From Smallanthus sonchifolius (lineage: Eukaryota; Streptophyta; Magnoliopsida; Asterales; Asteraceae), in the NCBI GenBank assembly GCA_023525975.1, contig CM042030.1:21570350-21634349 (forward strand): a stretch of 64,000 nt of DNA, read 5' to 3'. Within the stretch, counting starts at the first letter, position 1, and the number at the start of each line of letters is the position of its first letter. Shown here piece by piece: positions 24,019-34,779 of this stretch. A model generated the notes under the pieces. The model ran no database searches. It saw only the letters and a program-made list of their open reading frames with translations, and was not told the DNA's origin. The position numbers and the translations under genes are program-made.

Positions 24019-24660
24019 GAGGTTTAGGAGAAAAACTGATGTTTTTAAACAAATAAAATGCCTTAACTTAAACTGAAAATGGGACAAGGGTGAAACGAAT
24101 GCCACCACGAGTAACCGCGCGCTAAGTGGTACGTTTTTCGAGTTGAGAAGCAATTATTATTTAGCATTTGCGTAGTGTTACACTAGGTAAAGCGACTGGT
24201 GTGAGTAAGTGATTTATGGTTTCGTGTGGGATCGTGATGTGTGCTATGTGTTGTAGTAGTATGTAGAACTACGTGAAGTTATGTGGTGTGATTAAATAAG
24301 ACTATGATGTGAATTGAGCAATGTATAGTAGCATTAATTGTAACTATGTGAGATAGTTTGGTGTGTCGATATGATTTAGTAATTTTGTGTTACCTTGGAT
24401 GGTGTGAAATTGTGATAAGATGATGACTTTCTAGATTATTATGTGGTGTTATGTGAGATGTGTGGGATGCATGTGCATCCGGGGTTTGTGAAAGCTAGAA
24501 ATCTAGTGTGAACACGATGGGGAAGGTTTAGAACCCGAGCAGTAATGTGGACCACCAAATTGCATTTGATCACTATGATTTGGCAGTCTATGATTACTCT
24601 CATATTTTGAATTTGACGCCCATAGTAATCACTCCAGCGTTCTATCTTGTGTAGGTACAG

Positions 24661-25074
24661 ATGGCCATGACGATTCAGACTAGATGGATTAGGCGGGGAG
24701 CTCTCATCAGGAGGTTGACAGAACAGCGGGCGAGATGTGCAGCTGATGTCCGTACGGTTATCTTTGGGAGAAGACAGATCTTAACACCTGTTCTTTTGAC
24801 GGTGGTTCCACCGGCGGCTGAGGATAAGCAAGAGCTACCAGCACAAGAGGTGATCTTGGCGCTTCCGGCGCCTAATGGTCCCAGTACTACCAGGGCAACT
24901 ATGCGAGGTGGACTCAGTAGCTCCTTTTACAGGAGAAGTGGTTGGAGAGGAAGAAATGCATTTGCAGTCAGAAGTCAGCCTTCGAGACACAACACCGAAT
25001 CGGGAAACGGATGTCTGGAGAAATCTGACGACGAGGAACAAGTGGGTGATAACTTTGACTTGTTCAGTAATTAG
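24661..25074 (+). pseudogene. Unrecognised ORF in the interior of element C
   Basis: A 137-codon open frame starting ATGGCCATG. The product is basic and arginine-rich in its first third, proline/leucine-rich in the middle, and ends in an acidic stretch. I see no gag capsid motif, zinc knuckle or enzymatic motif. It may be the leftover of a gag region or chance. It is the only frame of note between the primer site and the polypurine tract. Confidence 0.25.
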
Positions 25075-25489
25075 AGCAGTGGTGGTTACCACGAGAGGAC
25101 TAGAGTATTTTGAGTAGTGGCCGTCAGGCACTTTTGTGACGAAATATTTGTTCTTGGTTTTTCAATTGCTTGATTTTAACCTTGACAATGAAACTTATCA
25201 TGGGATGGTTTAAAACATAGTTGGTGATAGTTGCATGTGTGAAAGCTTGCTATTGGTGGTACAGTGTTAATTATGCGTGATTATGTGATTACCTTTTGAA
25301 CAACGTGAGTTCATACTAAATGTAATCTTTGATGTGATGCTAGAGTTTGGTTGATTAGACTGTATGAGTAGACCTGTGTAGACATGAGTTTTGATTATTT
25401 GTGTGTGTCTACGGTCTTAAGATAGTGTCACCTATGTGTTATGTTTAGGTGACGTTTGAAGTGTTAGGGGTGTGTTGCATCTTGTGTAA

Positions 25490-25662
25490 CTGTTCAGGAC
25501 GAGGTCCTATGGGAAATCATAAATATACATCTTTGGTATGTATAAATGTTCAGGACGAGGTCCTGTGGGAAAGTTGTAGTTACATACCTTATGTCTAGGT
25601 ATGCTTGTTCAAGACCAGATCCTGTGGGGAAATAAGATAGTTTATATCTTGTGTGTATAAAT
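25490..25662 (+). repeat. Three tandem units of about 58 bp with a small hairpin
   Basis: Units start at about 25490, 25548 and 25607, each beginning TGTTCAGGACGAGGTCC or a slight variant followed by 'tgtgggaaa'. Each carries GGAC-GAG-GTCC, a four-base-pair hairpin, and a second weak inverted repeat around TATGTAT. A fourth, decayed start lies at about 25663. Confidence 0.75.
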
Positions 25663-26986
25663 GTTTAGGGATGATTTGTGTCTAGACTGAGTAGCTAGTG
25701 TGTTGTGTTGAAGTATGAGTACGACCCGTATAGGTACGACCGAGTAAACTCTATATGAGTATATGATGATGTGTGGCAGGGGCTACCGTTGTAGTGAGTA
25801 AGAGGTAAGGTTCAGGAGTTTGTGTGTCCATAAATGATGAGGTCATATTGTATGCACGTGGATTTACTCAGATCTAGTTAGTTATGTATGTGCACTTTGT
25901 GCGAGTTAGAAGGTTGAGTTACTAGTACATGTGTAGAACATTGTGTGTTCTGTAGTTATGTATGTCCGTGTGTGTCCTTGTAGTACACGCTTACTCGTGC
26001 ATAGGACGGTGGTTAGTATGATCAAGCATGGTATTTCTATCTTGATGATTTTCTCGACGTTGATACATCGAGGTGATGCGAGGAGTTTTGACGTCTTTCT
26101 AGATGATTGATGAGGTGCTCTTATGAGATGCCTATGCTTATATCTCAGGAATTCGGAGCACGAAGCCAATGGGCGGAGCTGTGAAAGTAGATGATGAAAG
26201 CGTTTACGTGGACGCTTGACCAGAGACATTTATGATGAAACCAAGTGATGACGCTGAAGATTTCTGCACGGAGTTAACGAGGTGACGTAGGGTCTTCATG
26301 GAACACGTTCCATATGAAGGATTCAGTTAATGCGAGGAACAAGAGCATTGTTGATGTTCTCTCTGAACGAGACGACAGATAGTTGAAGCTTGTGAGCAGA
26401 CGGACTTCATGTTCGCACATGATAAATGAGATGCGGTCGGTGATCGTATGTTAATAGTAGAGCAATAATGAGAAAAGTAAAACTCAAGAGGGGAAAGTGC
26501 AGAATTGCACATAAATGACCGGGAAGGAGGTGCCTACGCTGGTAAATCTAAGACTAGCTTAATGTGAGCTCCTGTGGAGCATTCAAATAAAGCCAGTGTT
26601 TGGCTGTTGGAATAGACATGACAGAGGAAAGTGAGCCTTTGAGAAGCATCGAGAGTTGATGACAATGACCCTAGTGTTGGGTGTAAGTAAGTACTTAATG
26701 GACGTATTGAACGCATAGTAATGAAGTAAAGAGGAACTATGATAGAGAAATTTGGAGGATACCAGTGTAGCTTTGCATAAGCTACTGGAGATCCTTAAAG
26801 AAGGACAAAAGTAATACCCTTGTGAGTAGGACAATGGGATTGGGTTTGATGAATCATCGCAAGATGGCGATCAGAGCATGAGAGAAAGGAGTGTGATGGA
26901 CACATGGATTTGGGGTACGATTGAAAACAGAGGGATAAGTGGGCCTGAACTGTATCGACGTAGGATTCGAGGACGAATCCTCTTTT
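25663..26986 (+). other. Non-coding interior of element C
   Basis: No recognisable coding domain on either strand. The short minus-strand frames between 25.9 and 27.1 kb have compositionally biased products without known motifs. Confidence 0.6.
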
Positions 26987-27000
26987 AAGTGGGGTAGACT
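26987..27000 (+). other. Polypurine tract of element C
   Basis: AAGTGGGGTAGACT immediately before the TGTAACATCCC start of the 3' LTR, the expected place for plus-strand priming. Confidence 0.7.
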
Positions 27001-29840
27001 TGTAACATCCCAAAAATTCATATGATTATGGTGCGGGTTGGTGAACAACCCGAACTCTATTTGGATACGAGAAGTGAGTAAGATTTTAATACAAGGTGCG
27101 TTCAACTATCGGGAAGGACACGAGTGGTCGTGTAAAATATAGTTCGGGGTCGAAACGTGCAGAAAAGAAACACAAGGAACCGGATGTAAACCTTGAAGCT
27201 TTATATATACGAATTAAACGGAAAACCCTAGGCTGGCCTAGGGGGATTGCGACGGCAGCAACTAGAGGAAGAGGGCACGGAGGCAAATCGGAGGAACGCC
27301 GGAGAGGGAGGTTTCACGGCGGTGTCAGACGAGGAACTCCAAACGAAGCCAAGGTGATCGTCGTTCATGCCCTTTTACGTGTTTTGTCATGTTTTTTAGA
27401 GTGGAAACCCGATTAGGGTTAGGTTTATTGATATCGGCCGAAGGTAGGTACACGGATGAGGGAGATGACCGACTGAGGTGGTGGTTTAGAGGTGGCAGGA
27501 GACGATGACAGCGAAGCGGAGATGTAGGCGGCGGTGTAAGGCGGCGGCTTCGGAGAAAGGAAAAGGAGCACGGTGAGAGCCATGGGAGTGTTCTCGACCG
27601 AAACGACGGACTAGACGGGGAGGAAAGTGGTGAGTGGCTATGTCGGAAGCCATGGTGGGAGCCATGGTGACACGGTGGTGGCGCGCGAAGGTTGTAATGG
27701 TACACGATGGTGCACGATGGTGGCGCATGGTGGCGGTGATTTGTGGTAACCAGATAGGGTTTTGCTGACAAGGAAAGCAAAGACGACGGGGGTGGTAGAG
27801 TATGAGGAGGACACGTGCATTAGCAACGGCAGGCTCGGCTAGGGTTGTTGCATGGCGTGCATGCATGGAAACCCGACGCAGGTGCCTACATGTTACGTGT
27901 TTAGGATTTTACCGTGCAGGGCATCCAGGCGGGAAAGAAACCCGATCCGAGTACGTGTGTGCTCGTGGGGATAGGGTGCATGATAACGTATGTGCATGGA
28001 AACCTAGGTCCGGGTGTAAAAGTTCTAACCGGGTCACGAACGACCCGGTACAAAGGTGACATGAGATTAGGGTTTCACGGAGATGGATTGACAAGCAGAT
28101 GGGACTCAGGGTTTTATTATATTGTTACACGTTACCCAATGTATGTTTTATACGTATCCTGATCATGTGATCATACGTTTGACAGATTTGGGTTTTGAGC
28201 ATGGACGGGCGAGTTGTAGAGCAAGGACTAAGACTCAGCGTAACTGGTGAGTTTCTAATCCCCTCTTTAAACGTTTTACTGTTTTGGGGCTATCGTACAT
28301 ACTCACATGTTTTATCATACAAACATATTACAAGTTATGATTTAAACCGGAAGTGCTTTATGAGACCGTTATGTAATACTAAGCTAAGGGTCGTTATGGG
28401 ATCCCTAGGATGGGTGAACAAAAGTTGTGGGATCTGTGTGTGTCATGTTATGAGTTAGTCGGGAGGAGTCGGGAATTTAGTTAAACATGTGATGTTTATA
28501 TAAGGAGAGTTAGCAGGGGAACCCGTACGTGGTTCATTAACGAGTCAAGTAAATGCTAGAATGTCGTTTAGCGTCATGTGTTTGATGTTGTGTGTATTGT
28601 GTCATTGTCCTCGTGACACGACGGGTATCGTGTTAGCATGGGTATATGGGGTGTCCATAGTGTATACGGGTTAGAACTCAGTATGGTGTTTGGGCGTCGT
28701 ATAATTAATTATTCGGAAAAAGTTGGGTAAGGTGTCTAGACGTTATGAGGATACATCTAAGTATGTGTTGGATTACACACGTAAGTGATCCGTAAATGGT
28801 GGTGAGTCGTAGTACATGTCCAGGTAGTGTCATGTGTATATATGTGTTGCTTTGTGTGCCTGCATTGTTGTCCGTGCATACGGCTAATAGTGATGTGGAG
28901 GACGGTGTCCTTCGGGGTCGTGTGATGTGTCAGTCACTGTATGGTAGATGATATAGTCACCGTGTGGTGGGTGGGTAGTCATCATAGATGACGAGTGTGT
29001 CTCTATGTTTAGCGGCGGGGCCCTGTAACAAGGGTGGAGCTGAGCTTAAGACGAGTATCCCGATGGGGATAACCCTGACGAGGGTACAGTGATGAGGTAT
29101 GTATTTGTGTGCTTATATATGTGTTAAATTGCATGCAAGTGATGAGTTATATTAATTGTGTATGAGATGGTATTGATGTGATAAATAGATGGAATCAATG
29201 TGGTGTGTCGAGTTAGATTGACCGTTGTGTCGGGCTAAGTACATTGTGTACAACTGTTGAGTCAATTGGTTTATGAGAGTCCTTTTTAGGACATGTAAGT
29301 CGGTGTCTAGAGGTTGGATGAGTTAACCAGTGTACGGTTAATATATATGGTAAATTGTGAGTTATCAGAATAGTAGATTCGTTCTATGTCAGAGAGACTT
29401 ACTAAGTTAAAGTGGTGGGTTGAGTCTAGGGTGGTGAATCCTCCGGGATATTGTAAGGTAACAGGGTTATCTATATGAGGACAATTTATAAAACGATTTT
29501 TTAAAGACCAGAGGGTCTTGAGTGGAAATAAATATTAAATGAGACGAGTTGGCTTTTGTTAAATTAAACTATTAGAACTCACTCAGTGTAGCTGACTTTG
29601 TATGTACGTTAGATTGTTTTGTAGGTGAGTCTGTTGGACGCGGTATCTTGGCTTGGAAGCGGGGCTACTCGGGTTGGTGTGCATGCATTCTCCAGGTAAT
29701 GTTATCAAAGTTAACGAGTTTAAAGATAATAGTATTTTGAGAAAGACTTCCGTTTTTTAATTAAATGAAAGTTAGACGTTTTTAAAGAGTACAACCAGTT
29801 ATGAGAACCAACTGTAGGGTGCCTGGTTTGGGGACTTACA
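27001..29840 (+). repeat. Element C 3' LTR (complete, 2840 bp)
   Basis: Starts TGTAACATCCC and ends TTTGGGGACTTACA. It supplies the empty-site copies for two insertions in the 5' LTR: CGAAC at 28037-28041 (element B) and ATATA near 27203 (element D). TATA box at 28496-28504. Confidence 0.9.
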
Positions 29841-30099
29841 AGCCCTCACGCCTTCGCACGCCCTTTCTTCGTCTTACCTGAAGTGCATACTAAAAGTCAG
29901 CTAATGCTGGTGAGTTCCAGTTTAAAGCAAGTAGGCATAAACATTAATTCTTTATAAGTACAAATATATACATATATAAATACACATTTAACACTTGAAT
30001 TGCTTTCATTTATCATTCATTGTAAATACATATAAATATATATTCACATCTTTGGTTTCATTTAACATTCATTGGTCATACATATAAGGGTGATCAACC
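29841..30099. other. Fragment between elements C and F
   Basis: AT-rich with 'catatata' runs. A short block at 29878-29925 ('agtcagctaatgctggtgagttc') resembles 37960-37995 in the LTR of element G, so this is probably the remnant of a minus-strand Ty3 LTR. It resumes after F at 32299. No gene seen. Confidence 0.4.
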
Positions 30100-30104
30100 C
30101 GTCT

Positions 30105-30667
30105 TGTAGGTCCTGAACAGATTCGAAAAACACAAATCTGTGGAGAAATCTTCAAACAGTCCGGATCAAGAGGCGGAATCTCTGGATCCGGTAACACTCT
30201 CAAATTAGAAATGGTAGAGACGGGTGCGGGAATCACATACACGAACAGAAACATATGAAAATGAAAAGAACAGATAATTGAAAGCATAAAACATATGATT
30301 CTTTGATTGATATGAAAATTAAAAGCTCGATCATACACTAACAATTAGTCTCACCCCAGGGTGAGCTCCCCCTGGGGTGGTGATTCCCTCTACAGACACA
30401 CACTCACTCCTAGGGCATAATCTGCTATATATAGGAGGCCAAGCACATGTGCCTTGTTTTCCAAGCCACCGCCCAATGGGCCTGAAAAACAGGTATCGAA
30501 ACTACCTAGTTTCGATTGAACAAATGCTCAACCGAAACTAGTAGTTTCGATTGAACAAAAGTTCAACCGAAACTAGTAGTTTCGATTGAACAAAAGTTCA
30601 ACCGAAACTAGTAGTTTCGATACTGTAATTTCGATTGACAGCATCAGTCTCAAAATTATACCCAACA
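30105..30667 (-). repeat. Element F 3' LTR with three hairpin units
   Basis: Contains three 36 bp units at about 30505-30615, each a near-perfect palindrome (CTAGTTTCGATTGAAC / GTTCAACCGAAACTAG), then a TATA box (CTATATATAGG, 30426-30435) downstream on the minus strand. The 5' LTR has fewer units. Confidence 0.88.
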
Positions 30668-31060
30668 ATCTCCCCCTAGACTGATGCTATCAATTCTTGT
30701 CCGACTCTGTCTTTCGTCTTCATAGATTGACTGATGATCCAATGCCTTTTGTTGTGATTCTCCCCCTCAAGTGTAGACCCTCCTATCTTGTAGGCAAATG
30801 ATAAAGGTTTGAATCCCAAGTATTTAGCAGTAAATAACCATCTTTCTACAAGGATTCTTGACATTCTCGAACACTTGATCAACTTTTGCCTTCTCTCCCC
30901 CTAAAAAAAGGTCAATTTCAAGCAAAGGCTCACTTTGTCTTGCATCTTCATAACTCTGCTGATAATTTGAAGTCTTTCGTGGTAATTCTCCCCCTGAAGT
31001 GTAGACCCTCCTATTTCTAGGCAAAAGATAAGGGATCGAATCACCATGTAATCAACAACT
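30668..31060 (-). repeat. Tandem duplication of about 226 bp carrying four polypurine-like tracts in element F
   Basis: CTCCCCCT (AGGGGGAG on the minus strand) occurs at 30670, 30760, 30895 and 30988. The first pair with its surroundings is repeated as the second pair, including 'agtgtagaccctcctat'. Only the 30670 copy abuts the LTR. Confidence 0.7.
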
Positions 31061-31348
31061 AATGATCCGGTTTGTCACAAATATGCTTGACTTTGTTACC
31101 CGCTGCCCAAACTTGAACTTTGATCAAAGGATTTATGGCTGAATCAGGCAGAACATCGTGTATATTGCCGAAGAAACGAAATTTTCGAAAACCCGAAAAA
31201 AGCTGTCTCCAAGTTTTCTTCCAAAACTCCCCTCCTTCTATGCAATATCCTGTTAAAAAATTTATCCAAGAAAATTTCCAAAAAACCGATCGTTTTTTTT
31301 TTTTTTTTTTTTTTTTTTTGGAAAGTACTTGGACAGTTCTGCCTGTAG

Positions 31349-31595
31349 TTTCGATAGGCTCTACTTCAGTCGAAACAAGGCTAGTTTCGATAGAGGCAGT
31401 ATCGAAACAAGAAGTTTCGATAGAGAGATTTTTCAATCGAAACTAGTAGTTTCGATAGCCTAGTTTCGACAGCCTAGTTTCGATGTCTTCTACTTCTGAT
31501 TTAGGGCAACACCAGTAGTTTCGATAGAAAATGTTCAGCCGCCACATAGTTTCGATTGACCATCTTCAACCTTCAGCTACTTCGATACCCCCAAT
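31349..31595. repeat. Dispersed TTTCGAT palindrome half-sites in the interior of element F
   Basis: About a dozen copies of AGTTTCGAT or its complement ATCGAAACT, some back to back as in ATCGAAACTAGTAGTTTCGAT at about 31436. The same word builds the LTR hairpins. Confidence 0.75.
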
Positions 31596-31778
31596 CCAGG
31601 TCTGAAAAAATGCTTCAAAAGCCTTACATCTTCAGATTTTGAAAGTGGAAATGTAGAACAGCAGTCACGAACCTGCTACACATCGATTTCTTCATGTTTA
31701 ACGTCTCAATGGCGGGTTTTTCTCTGTTTTTCGAGCAGATTCTAGAGCAATAAGAGCCACCATGGCTCTGATACCACT

Positions 31779-32293
31779 TGTAGGTCCTGAACAGATCCGA
31801 AAAACACAAATCTGTGGAGAAATCTTCAAACAGTCCGGATCAAGAGGCGGAATCTCTGGATCCGGTATCACTCTCGAATCAGAAATGGTAGAGACGGGCG
31901 CGGGAATCACATACACGAACAGAAACATATGAAAATGAAAAGAACAGATAATTGAAAGCATAAAACGTATGATTCTTTGATTGATATGAAAATTAAAAGC
32001 TCGATCATACACTAACAATTAGTCTCACCCCAGGGTGAGCTCCCCCTGGGGTGGTGATTCCCTCTACAGACACACATTCACTCCTAGGGCATAATCTGCT
32101 ATATATAGGAGGCCAAGCACATGTGCCTTATTTTCCAAGCCACCGCCCAATGGGCCTGAAAAACAGGTATCGAAACTACCTAGTTTCGATTGAACAAAAG
32201 TTCAACCGAAATTGAACAAAAGTTCAACCGAAACTAGTAGTTTCGATACTGTAATTTCGATTGACAGCATCAGTCTCAAAATTATACCCAACA
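31779..32293 (-). repeat. Element F 5' LTR
   Basis: Same as 30105-30667 but with about one and a half hairpin units (about 32176-32245). TATA box at about 32099-32109. Array contraction accounts for most of the 48 bp length difference. Confidence 0.88.
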
Positions 32294-32298
32294 CGTCT

Positions 32299-34116
32299 TA
32301 CGTAAGTCACAATAACAAACACCGGTATATAAAGTTTAAAATCAATGGGGCCGCTTGATCTCGTTCGGGACAATATACCCCCTAGTGGTGGTGGTGGTGG
32401 TGATGAAGATTGTGGTTATGACATCAATATGGTCTCCATGGTGGTGGTGACGACAACGACGAGGTGGTGTCGACCGGTGATGGAAGTGCTAATGGTGTCA
32501 GCTGCGGTAGAAACGATGCTGGGAGTGACGGGTGGCGATAGATGATGGGGGAGGTGGTGGTTACAGCCAAGAAGGATGGCTTAGTTGACCTCGTTTTGAT
32601 TTCATAAAAATGAACCATTCTAATGTAGACCCCGATAATACACATGTATAAATTAAATTCAAATGAACCTCTTTACTAGAGGTGTGCAAACCGGGTTTTT
32701 TGTTTATTTACAAACAAGGTCGGGATACGATCCGATGCGAGTTGGTCAAAGACGGTCAAAACTGGGTTGAAGGTCAAACTAGTTCGGGTTGAACACGATT
32801 TAAGCAATGGTATAAACCGGCCCTATACGAAGGTTTGGGTTGGGCCAACAGCGGGTTGAGACCAAACCAGTTTAGGTTGAATTTTTAAATAAACTTTTTT
32901 CTAATTTATTTAATAAAATACAAATAAAACAAAATAAACTTTGAGTTTTTATTAAGTATTTTAAAAATTAAAAACCATAAATTGAAACACATTACAAAAA
33001 ATACATAGTGGTCGATACTCGTAATAAAAAAAAGATTACCTCAGCTGGATCATAGGTAATCGTCGATAGCGGCTTCCTCATAAGTAAGTGGGTTCATCAA
33101 TCCTTATTGTACCTCGTCATCGTATATCTTATTGGGGTTTCGTACAGGGTTTCAAAACAATTTTGAGCAACGCAACGGAATAAATAAATTGTACAAACCA
33201 GTCTAGGCCAAAACCCTAGACTCCCCACTAGAGTCCAGATGCAAACCATAAAGAAAACAAACACAACCATATGGGGTTAGACAATTATACCTTTCGCGAA
33301 ACCAGCTGACTGGTCAAGCTCAACACTTTGACATCAACGATTCAAGTCGCTAGATCTAGTTAAACGAAACTCAACGTATCCGAACTCCTTCAGATCCAAT
33401 CACCAAAGAGCCCGCAAATCTGAACTCTTTCAGATTCACCTCGAATCACCCGCAAATATGAACTCCTTCAGATCTACCTGTAAAACACCCGTGAAACTGA
33501 AACATGACAGCACCAGAGTAATCACACTCACAAACTGACAGAATCAGATCAGATTGGAACAACCGAAGGTTATGGCGGTGGTTAACGGCGGTGGAGTGGC
33601 GGCCTTACGGTGGTGCAAAGGGCAGTGTAATGAGGCCTCATGACGGCGTGGTGGCCGGCGACGGGAAGACCGACGGCGGCTAGGTGGCGGCACAAGAAAG
33701 GGTGATGGTATTAGGGTTTTGCAACTTTTACAAGACTAGATTAATTTTCTCTAAATCTCCACCTTTAATCCCTTATTTATAGCCTCCTAACTTCCTCTCC
33801 AGGTTAGGGTTTAGGGATTCCCTAATTACAACTTTGGTCCATGTAATATCATATAATTACATTCATCGATCCCGTCTATATTAACTGTTAACTAATCATT
33901 AGTTAGTTTCTTAAAATTATATCCAGTATGATTATAGTTATAATTAAAATAACTTGTAATTATTAATATGTTCTAAACATATTTTATGCGCCCGTATTAT
34001 TAATCCAGTTAATAATTATAATAATTACTTCATAAATAACTATTGAGTCCAACCGATACCATTCATCTGTCTCGATAACTATTTTATTATCTTGTTCCAT
34101 TATATATATATACATA
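32299..34116. other. Decayed repeat region without a supported gene
   Basis: Contains a GGT-repeat stretch (32386-32405) with a short chance ORF; 'tagaggtgtgcaaaccggg' at 32669, which resembles one end of a hAT-type element but has no matching other end; three units of about 47 bp at 33372-33495 built on 'gaactccttcagatc'; and an AT-rich block (33890-34110) of copia-LTR character. No coherent coding region. Confidence 0.4.
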
Positions 34117-34445
34117 CTAGGTTAGAACCCCCGGTGTATTACACGAGTTGAATAAATACAATGTTATATACTTAGTAATAAAGATTTACGTATTACATAC
34201 TAGGTTAAAATCTCATGTATTACACGGGTTGAATAAACCCGTGGAATACAATATAATCTGTTAACACGTATTATCAAAATATGTTAGGAGATTTATTAAT
34301 ATAAAGATTAGTATTTTCTTTAAAAATATATTATTATTAAAATATAGAGTTGTATTTAATAAGAGAGAGGCGGGAAAAAAATGATGAGAATTAATATGGA
34401 GGAGACACATAGCATGAAAAACCTTTATTTATTATATAGGATAGA
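34117..34445 (-). mobile_element. Short non-autonomous Helitron
   Basis: On the minus strand it begins TCTATCCTATATAATAAA (preceded by A) and ends in a hairpin (CGTGTAATACACCG) followed by TAACCTAG, then T. TC start, terminal hairpin, CTAG end and A/T flanks are the Helitron signature. A second, similar 3'-end sequence lies inside at about 34196-34245. No coding capacity. Confidence 0.65.
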
Positions 34446-34779
34446 TTTATGACATATTACATAGTTTTTTAATACAAATTATAGAAAACGTTATATAGTT
34501 ATTTTTTAAAAATGTTTTATAAAAAGAATGAAAGAAATTTTAAATTTATAAAAATGTTTTATGAACAAGGAAAAAGTTCAAATAAAAAGGGTTTTTTGAA
34601 ACTAAAAAGGGTGAAAATGATTTAGAGCCATAGATCAAATTGTAGATCAAATTGAGAAGGATTTAATGGTTGTTATCAAATTGTAGAAGAAAAAATTGTT
34701 GGAATGGTATTTTAGTAATGGCCACTTTTGTTGACATTTTATCAAGTTCCCCTTTTTTTAAACGTTCATATCTTTTACA
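34446..34779. other. AT-rich spacer
   Basis: No gene or clear element; includes 'agatcaaattgtagatcaaattgag', a small direct repeat. Confidence 0.4.

Larger units (their letters stand above)
231..29840 (+). mobile_element. Element C: outermost, non-autonomous Ty3-type LTR element (LARD-like), interrupted by B and D
   Basis: The 3' LTR is 27001-29840 (starts TGTAACATCCC, ends CTTACA). The 5' LTR is present as 231-1012 and 22182-24002 because element B is inserted in it; its first part lies left of the window beyond D. The interior, 24003-27000, has a tRNA-Met type primer site and a polypurine tract but no recognisable protease, RT, RNase H or integrase. Without the inserted elements it is a large LTR element with a short, non-coding interior, which is the definition of a LARD. 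The expected target repeat next to 29841 cannot be checked because the left end is missing. Confidence 0.85.
30105..32293 (-). mobile_element. Element F: small non-coding copia-type LTR element
   Basis: Target duplications CGTCT (30100-30104 and 32294-32298). LTRs 30105-30667 (3' LTR, 563 bp) and 31779-32293 (5' LTR, 515 bp). The minus orientation is set by the tRNA-Met primer site at 31764-31776 and the polypurine tract AGGGGGAGA at 30669-30677. On the minus strand the LTR runs TGTTGGGTATA ... GACCTACA. The 1.1 kb interior encodes nothing recognisable, so F is non-autonomous. It has a 27-base T run at 31293-31319. Confidence 0.92.

Noticed and set aside
30069..30344. 91-codon minus-strand ORF, similar to one at 31698-32018
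   Set aside because: Both are the same LTR sequence of element F. No domain, and conservation is explained by LTR identity.
32345..32645. Coding region in the GGTGGT-rich segment
   Set aside because: Short trinucleotide-repeat-driven ORFs on both strands with no domain.
32669..32880. Second hAT-type element starting TAGAGGTGTGCAAA
   Set aside because: No inverted partner end or 8 bp target duplication was found downstream.
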